From contig NC_088295.1 of NCBI RefSeq assembly GCF_032854445.1, positions 22,183,385 to 22,247,384 on the forward strand: a DNA stretch of 64,000 nucleotides, given 5' to 3'. A program made the position numbers and the translations under genes. This document shows positions 59,001 to 64,000 of this stretch, in pieces (position 1 is the first letter of the stretch; each line of letters begins with the position of its first letter). This DNA comes from Liolophura sinensis. Its lineage: Eukaryota; Mollusca; Polyplacophora; Chitonida; Chitonidae. Below the pieces are notes generated by a model. It saw only the letters and a list, made by a program, of their open reading frames with translations, was not told where the DNA came from and ran no database searches.

Positions 59001-61388
59001 TAGGCTTAAGGCATGTTTATAAGAGGATGGTATTGTGTAATGTCACTAACTGAATGAATCAGTATCAGAGTGGATGGGGCTCAACAGTGCGGACGTCATC
59101 CTCTCTGACGATCGATACATGATCAAATCAGGATACACATGTATGTCAGCTGTGTTTTTGTGTCATGGAATTCCCTGATTGAACTCTGAGTCAGGGTCTT
59201 GTGCTATCCCACAGTCCATGATTACAGATGAACCATCACAAACAACTTGACATCCATCACAGCACATTTCAATCTGACTAGAATGAACCCTTTCAAATTT
59301 ATATAAGTACACATGTATAGGCATATCCAACATATGAGCAGCATAGCTAAGCTAAAGTCTACCAATTCCAACAACACATATTATATAGCAGCTAGAATTA
59401 TCTTTTCACACACTGCATGGACATAATGGGCTATTCTGACTGGATACATAGAATCACAGCAAAAACATGTCTTTTTCTTCTGTAACTCTATGGTACCTGC
59501 GTACTGTCTAAATGTTAAGAGCTAGAATATATGAATACAATGAAATTTGTGCCATACTACAGGAAAAACATGTACATCTACATATTTTTTAATGCTTTGT
59601 TAAACACAAGAAAGAGTAATAGTGAGGGTAAAAAGCATCAAAACATTTGCATCATGCACATTTTTATTCATGAAAATTCAACATGAAATTCTTCAAAAAT
59701 ACTGAAATGGCATAGAATCAAAGTACATTTCATATGTATATGTATGTATACTCATTTTTCTTTTCTCAGCCCCTAATGCTCCATGATCACGAATAAACCA
59801 GTAGAAAATTTATATGTTTATAAATATTGTATATACATGTATGTTTACATAGTGCATGTAGATCATGTTGTCTAAGTATAAATTATTTCACACACTGGGG
59901 GCCTCCGTGGCTCAACTGGTTAGTGTGCTAGTGCAGCGTTATGACCCAGGAGCCTCTCATCAATGTGGTCACTGTGAGTTCAAGTCCAGTTCATGCTGGC
60001 TTCCTCTTTGGCCGTACGTGGGAAGGTCCGCCAGCCAGTTTCTCCTGGGCTGTGCCCGGTTTCCTTCCACCATAATGCTGGCCGCTGTCATATAAGTCAA
60101 ATATTCTTGAGTACGGCATAAAACACCAATAAAATAAATAAATAAATTTCACACTCTGATGGGAGGTGCAGAATGCATCAGTCAGCTGACACATACTACA
60201 CACCTCGGGTACTCAGGTGCACTCAGGTGACTATACCACACCGCCCAAGCAGACCTATAAGGTGGTTGTACTCAGTAACATGCACCTTAGATAGTGTTAT
60301 CCTTGTACACAGGACAGTGACTCATCCCTTGCTCGGCCGGGATTCCCTAACCTAAGCTGTTAACATACCAGAATTACTACACCTTACACACGCTGCCCAG
60401 CCACGACCACTCAATGGAGCTGACTCACCCCAGCCCGCCCACCAGTCCCCCCCAAAAATATCACCCTCTTGCTTGTAGCTCGAAGCTCAACAACATGCTT
60501 CTGTAGGTTCAAATAACACCAGATACACACATCACCTTGACACAAGTTATCTCAGTAATATACAGTGAGCTGATGAGTCGTAAATTATCACTGCTCTCAC
60601 ACAGCGGGAACCAAGACAAGTATCTTTCCTGATTCTTGTCAAAACTATTTGTCCAAACGTCATAAAATTACACAGCACATCTAACTTTCAAATCTACCAA
60701 ACATCAGCTGAATCCCTGGTATAGAAAATAGTGTGAAACAACATACCTATAACATATTTCATTAATCTCTTATTACTTCCTAAAGCATGTGCACTTCTTA
60801 GATAATACTTTACATACACCATAGATGAACATGTGAATTATCTTCCCCACCATGTGACAATGACTAAGGTCACATCAGCCTATAAGATTACTATACAGTC
60901 CATGGTGACTCCACACAGACAGGTCACACCCATCATACCATCTTCAAATTAACACAGCTAGGGAAACACACACTTCACTTTCTTCATTCTGATACATGCA
61001 TGCAAGATCAAACTTTTGTCATCAACATGAACTGTAATTTGGGCCATAAAGTTATCTATACGAAGCTGCTTTTTAAGAATTCTGTATACTAATTACATAA
61101 AGGAGTAACAAAGCCACTCTTACAAAGTTACTCTTTATATGTACATGCCCTGTGAACATGTGAAGCTTATACTGTAAAATCAAGAAAAAAAAGGTTTTTT
61201 TGTCCTTAACACTTGAAGATCCATGGATAAGAACTAAAATAGGTTAAGACTGTATCAGTATCTAGCATGTTTTTTTTTTTTTTAAATGAACTGTCCAACC
61301 ACTGTGCCTTGGTCAAACATCACATAGATAAAAACATGTACTGTGTCTTACCTTTTCCTCCCACCCTGCCAAGGGATGCTGAGTCCAT
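49456..61388 (-). CDS. MAP2K6: MAP kinase kinase of the MKK3/MKK6 type
   Basis: Dual-specificity kinase that activates p38-type MAPKs in stress signalling. Coding exons in transcript order: 61388-61352, 54130-54067, 52777-52612, 52274-52155, 51329-51207, 51040-50861, 50595-50518, 50157-50018, 49603-49456; 1056 nt, 351 aa plus TAA, all junctions in frame. Glycine loop GRGAYG (67-72), ATP lysine K89 (LAVK), HRDVKPSN (186-193), DFG (206-208), activation segment SVAKT with phosphosites S216 and T220, APE at 230-232. The activation segment and [19 protein letters not shown] identify MKK3/6 rather than MEK1/2 or MKK4/7; 351 aa is near the family's usual length. N-terminal RKRPTPFNL fits a MAPK docking motif. 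The symbol is by family; I cannot tell whether the lineage has separate MKK3 and MKK6. Confidence 0.94.
50518..52777 (-). CDS. Kinase domain core exons of the MKK3/6 gene
   Basis: Exons 52777-52612 (N-lobe with glycine loop and VAIK-equivalent lysine), 52274-52155 ([20 protein letters not shown], helix C and beta 4), 51329-51207 ([20 protein letters not shown], hinge), 51040-50861 ([30 protein letters not shown]) and 50595-50518 ([20 protein letters not shown] then SLGITM). Lengths 166, 120, 123, 180 and 78 nt; the four after the first are all phase 0. The junction 50861/50595 re-forms the APE motif, a good internal check on splicing. Confidence 0.95.
51892..52085 (+). repeat. Dispersed repeat, copy 2
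   Basis: TACCCTAATTCCTCAATCTT through GGGCTTCACAAAAAGTATAA and TTTTATCAGTC, aligning with 25910-26100 along its whole length with scattered substitutions. It lies in the kinase gene intron between the exons at 52155 and 51329. Confidence 0.6.
53023..53080. repeat. (TA)n microsatellite
   Basis: An uninterrupted TA run of about 27 units between ACCATATATA and TATACGTGTATATAAATAC, in the kinase gene intron upstream of the exon at 52777. Cruciform-prone; length may be collapsed or expanded in assembly. Confidence 0.9.
54959..54979 (-). CDS. Possible 21-nt microexon of the kinase gene
   Basis: On the minus strand a pyrimidine-rich CTCTACCTCCTCCTCTAACA then CAG precedes CAGAGGAAGCAGCTATGCCT and G, then GTAAAG. 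Entry and exit are both phase 1, so inclusion would add seven residues (EEAAMP with a junction alanine) before the docking motif without shifting frame. Presence of all signals is seen; use is inferred. Confidence 0.4.
55140..58080. other. Large kinase-gene intron without supported exons
   Basis: I see no exon with both splice signals and protein-like content in this span. ORFs up to 91 codons are within what AT-moderate noncoding DNA gives. ACATGTAC-type words recur (for example around 55325, 56075 and 57571). Confidence 0.45.
58100..58745. repeat. 24-bp minisatellite with 120-bp higher-order unit
   Basis: The unit is TGGCAATGAACATGTACTGT plus ATTG, about 27 copies. Blocks 58201-58320 and 58321-58440 are nearly identical for their first ~110 nt, a 5 x 24 bp higher-order duplication. 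As 24 is a multiple of 3, every frame without a stop stays open, giving ORFs of 130-203 codons on both strands, all 8-residue periodic. It lies in the kinase gene's first intron. Confidence 0.93.
59898..60145 (+). mobile_element. Full-length tRNA-derived SINE in kinase-gene intron 1
   Basis: It begins GGGCCTCCGTGGCTCAACTG with tRNA A-box (TGGCTCAACTGGTTAGTG) and B-box (GAGTTCAAGTCC), carries the CCACCATAATGCTGGCCGC body motif and ends ATTCTTGAGTACGGC then (AAAT)n. Flanks ATTTCACACACTG (59885-59897) and ATTTCACACTCTG (60146-60158) form a 12/13 target-site duplication. Antisense to the kinase gene. Confidence 0.85.
61352..61388 (-). CDS. Kinase gene first coding exon
   Basis: [12 protein letters not shown] then a phase-1 donor (AAAG|GTAAGA). 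The ATG at 61388-61386 is preceded by GTGTGTT, a moderate context with G at +4. It is the only supported ATG-containing exon in phase with the exon at 54130. Any 5'UTR continues above 61388. Confidence 0.75.
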
Positions 61389-61459
61389 AACACACGGGTG
61401 TGAGGGTAATACTTGATGGTATCCACCCTGCTGCACAACACTTTGCATTTTTCAAGTCC

Positions 61460-64000
61460 ACAATGAGTCAAAATGTCCCTTATTTTCCAAGATTACTGTG
61501 TTAGAGTCCAGTGTCAATGTACATTAAACAGCCCCTTCACAAATGATGACAGTCTAACCAAACGTCAGAACATAATTCACGGCAGTAAATTTTCCAAATC
61601 ACTCGTGTTCGTGGAATGTAGACTTTCACAAACACGTTCTTCAGACCACGACTATTGATAAACCTGGTTCATACCACATCTGAGTTCAAACAGCTCTCAT
61701 TGGCTTACATTTGCTGCCCCATTTCCTCATTTGGAATTTCAGAGTGACATCATCATGCACTTCTGAGTCAGAGCATTCTGATTGGACCAGGCAGTATTCT
61801 GATGAGGGGAATCCCCTTAGGTCTGGCTGATCTCACTGCCTGGATAGGTACACCAGGTGAGCAGGCTATGTGAATGAAGCCAAGGGTCCTCATGTAGAAA
61901 AAAATTACACAACTATAACCACCACTACAGCTGAAAAGCCTTTGTTGCTAATGTACACACAAAACAACAACCTCAATTAAGCTCATCATAAGCCATTGTT
62001 ATACTAAAGCTATATAATGTGTGTACATGTACAATACACATGATTAAAACTTATATGTACGTGTAAGTCCTGCAGTACAAAGAACCAAACTGTACTCATG
62101 TATATTTCTGCTCACATCATTACACATAATGGAATGAGGAAGCATGACATGCATTTATACAGGTACAAGCATGATAACAGATGGTACATAGCAACACACT
62201 TCCCTCAGCTGGAACGTTTGGGGAGATTAAGGGAAATTCCCAACCACAACAGCAAGGAGTGACTGGTGCAGTACCATGAACACCATCGCAGCAAAAATTT
62301 CAAGCACACTATCCATTACAGGTATTAGTGTCGTTTAGTTCATTTCTTGTTTAACACAAAAATAAAATGAAATATAAATTTTGACTTTTGGTGTGATCTT
62401 TTGGGGTGGGGGGCATGGATGAGCTGAAGTCCTAGCTAAATAATTAGCAACAACTGGATTCAAGCACGATTCCTTGAAAATCAGTAATGACAGAAAACTG
62501 TGGCACTTGATAATCAACGGAAGATTTTTTAGTATGCACATATTATATACATGTACATGAATGAACCATGGAATGTTTGGCTCTTGTCAAAAGTAAAACC
62601 ATCCCTTCATTAACTCTCTATGTTTATATCATCGCAGTCAGAGATCACAATTGACAATGCAATTTTGCTAGCTTTATAGGAAACCAGACAGAAACTACTG
62701 CCGCTTTCTAACAGGCATAAACTTCCTCATACTGATGAAGACAGAAGTTTATTACGATGTCATTTCTAATTATGATGTGCTTTTATCGAAATGAACAGGC
62801 AATGTGACCTAAGTTTTGTTGTTGTTTTTCCACTAATTTCTATCATGTCTACTCTGACTCAAAATGACCCTTTCCCTTACCTTTAACAAGTCAATATGCA
62901 AGGACTTATATTTTGCGCTAGCACTTCTTGTACGTCTACTGTGAAACAAATTTATTCCATATAGCACATACTTGTCACTACAGCCACATCCCATGTTGTT
63001 TTGAACTCCTTTCAGCATCAGTAACTAAGATGCCAGCCGTATGATCTGACTGGACCATTAATCATGCATATTTATGAAGAAAAGTTCAAGGCTTTGAAGA
63101 GTTAACATGGCTCAGTAAATCAAGGTAGATAATGTTGGACAGCACAAGATTGATTACATGAAGATGGGCAAAAGTGGAGTATTTTGTAAGTCCTTTCAGC
63201 AATCCGGGAATACTCTTCGAGAAGACAATGAAGTTCACTTATTCTGATAAACCTCCTGTGGAAAGCTGGATGACTTAGATTTAAGCACTCAACATTTTAT
63301 TTATGGTCAAGGACAACAGTTTTTAGAGAGCGTTAATGCCTTGGACCACTGAGCTGGAAGATGTTCAGACACCTGGGGCACATTTTAAAATGGTGTCGCC
63401 ACATTATGTCAAACGCATTTACTATAAAGACGTACCTCTTCACTATATCTTCTCAATGAAGTTACACCAGGCATAATTTCCAACTGTTTTGAAAAACAGG
63501 CACAGGTGTAGAATCAACATGTATGATGTGAAATCTATGATTATCTTTGCTAGATATGCCATACTTACAACAACTTATTAGATAATACAATAGACCAGGC
63601 AGAAATCTTATTTTTAATGTAATAGCCTCTACCGTTATGATACAAACAAAGCCTGGAAATACACCAAATTAAAAATTATTATTTCTAGACTAGAAATTCA
63701 GCTCAATGTTTTGTAATCATGAATATTACTTGTATGTACATATAGTACCACAAATTGTGATACGGAGTTCTAAAGCAGTATATATTCATGAAATCCAACC
63801 TAAAAATAGTCTCCATGTAAGAAGACATTTAAAAGTAAAGGGCTTAGTGTCCAGATTTGTCATTTACTCATAATTAGCTATCCAAGTAAATATTGCTAAA
63901 CTGAGCTTAAAAAAATTCTTTAAAAAGGGTACATCAATTAATTTTGTATCCGCAAAACATACATCTAGCTGTACCTGCTCTTGTCATTTTTCATCTGAAA
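61460..64000. other. Region upstream of the kinase gene
   Basis: No gene is firmly supported. On the minus strand a 61-codon frame (63018-62836) has an internal MGCGCSDKYVLYG and meets a donor-like GTAAGG at 62880, so it may be a first exon. At the window edge the minus strand reads TTTCAG then ATGAAAAATGACAAGAGCAG then GTACAG. Neither joins the known kinase exons in phase. The rest is AT-rich, without repeats I can name. Confidence 0.4.

Noticed and set aside
63975-63994. Minus-strand mini-exon MKNDKS at the window edge as kinase start
   Set aside because: Ends in phase 2, while the exon at 54130 needs phase 1; too short and truncated by the window to judge.

Overview
The window is animal nuclear DNA. 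It is AT-rich and intron-dense, with GT-AG introns, CpG-poor gene bodies, and many tRNA-derived SINEs ending in AATAAATAAATAAA tails. The SINE tail (ATTCTTGAGTACGGC...), a second tRNA-headed repeat (GTGCTTGGGGTTTAACGTCG) and the abundance of ACATGTA words look like mollusc DNA. That is my inference; no search was run.

Three protein-coding genes can be rebuilt exon by exon, with all splice phases checked by hand. (1) Gene A, + strand, 1432-15758: 17 coding exons and 969 aa. It has an acidic N-terminus, a degenerate RRM, a second RRM, an RGG/acidic exon, a short helical motif, a Q/S/T/Y-rich prion-like exon and a C-terminal RRM resembling RRM1 of the splicing factor U2AF65. (2) Gene B, + strand, 23827-~44960: same architecture and, from the first RRM onward, the same intron-phase string, so an old tandem paralog of gene A. 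Its last two exons carry two compensating 1-nt frame disturbances that break the U2AF65-like domain. (3) A MAP2K3/6-type MAP kinase kinase, - strand, 61388-49456: 9 coding exons, 351 aa, all catalytic motifs intact, convergent with gene B. I recognise no named family for genes A and B; function is inferred only as nuclear RNA binding or splicing.

Between A and B (17.6-23.8 kb) lies a CpG-retaining tract with unrecognised coding-like ORFs, a palindrome and a long diverged inverted repeat. Introns hold SINEs, one MITE-like element with inverted termini, and several minisatellites. The most striking is a 43-bp array ending exactly at the splice acceptor of gene B exon 12, each unit carrying a decoy acceptor in register with the true one. 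44.96-49.45 kb (tail-to-tail spacer) and 61.5-64 kb (upstream of the kinase gene) hold no gene I can support.
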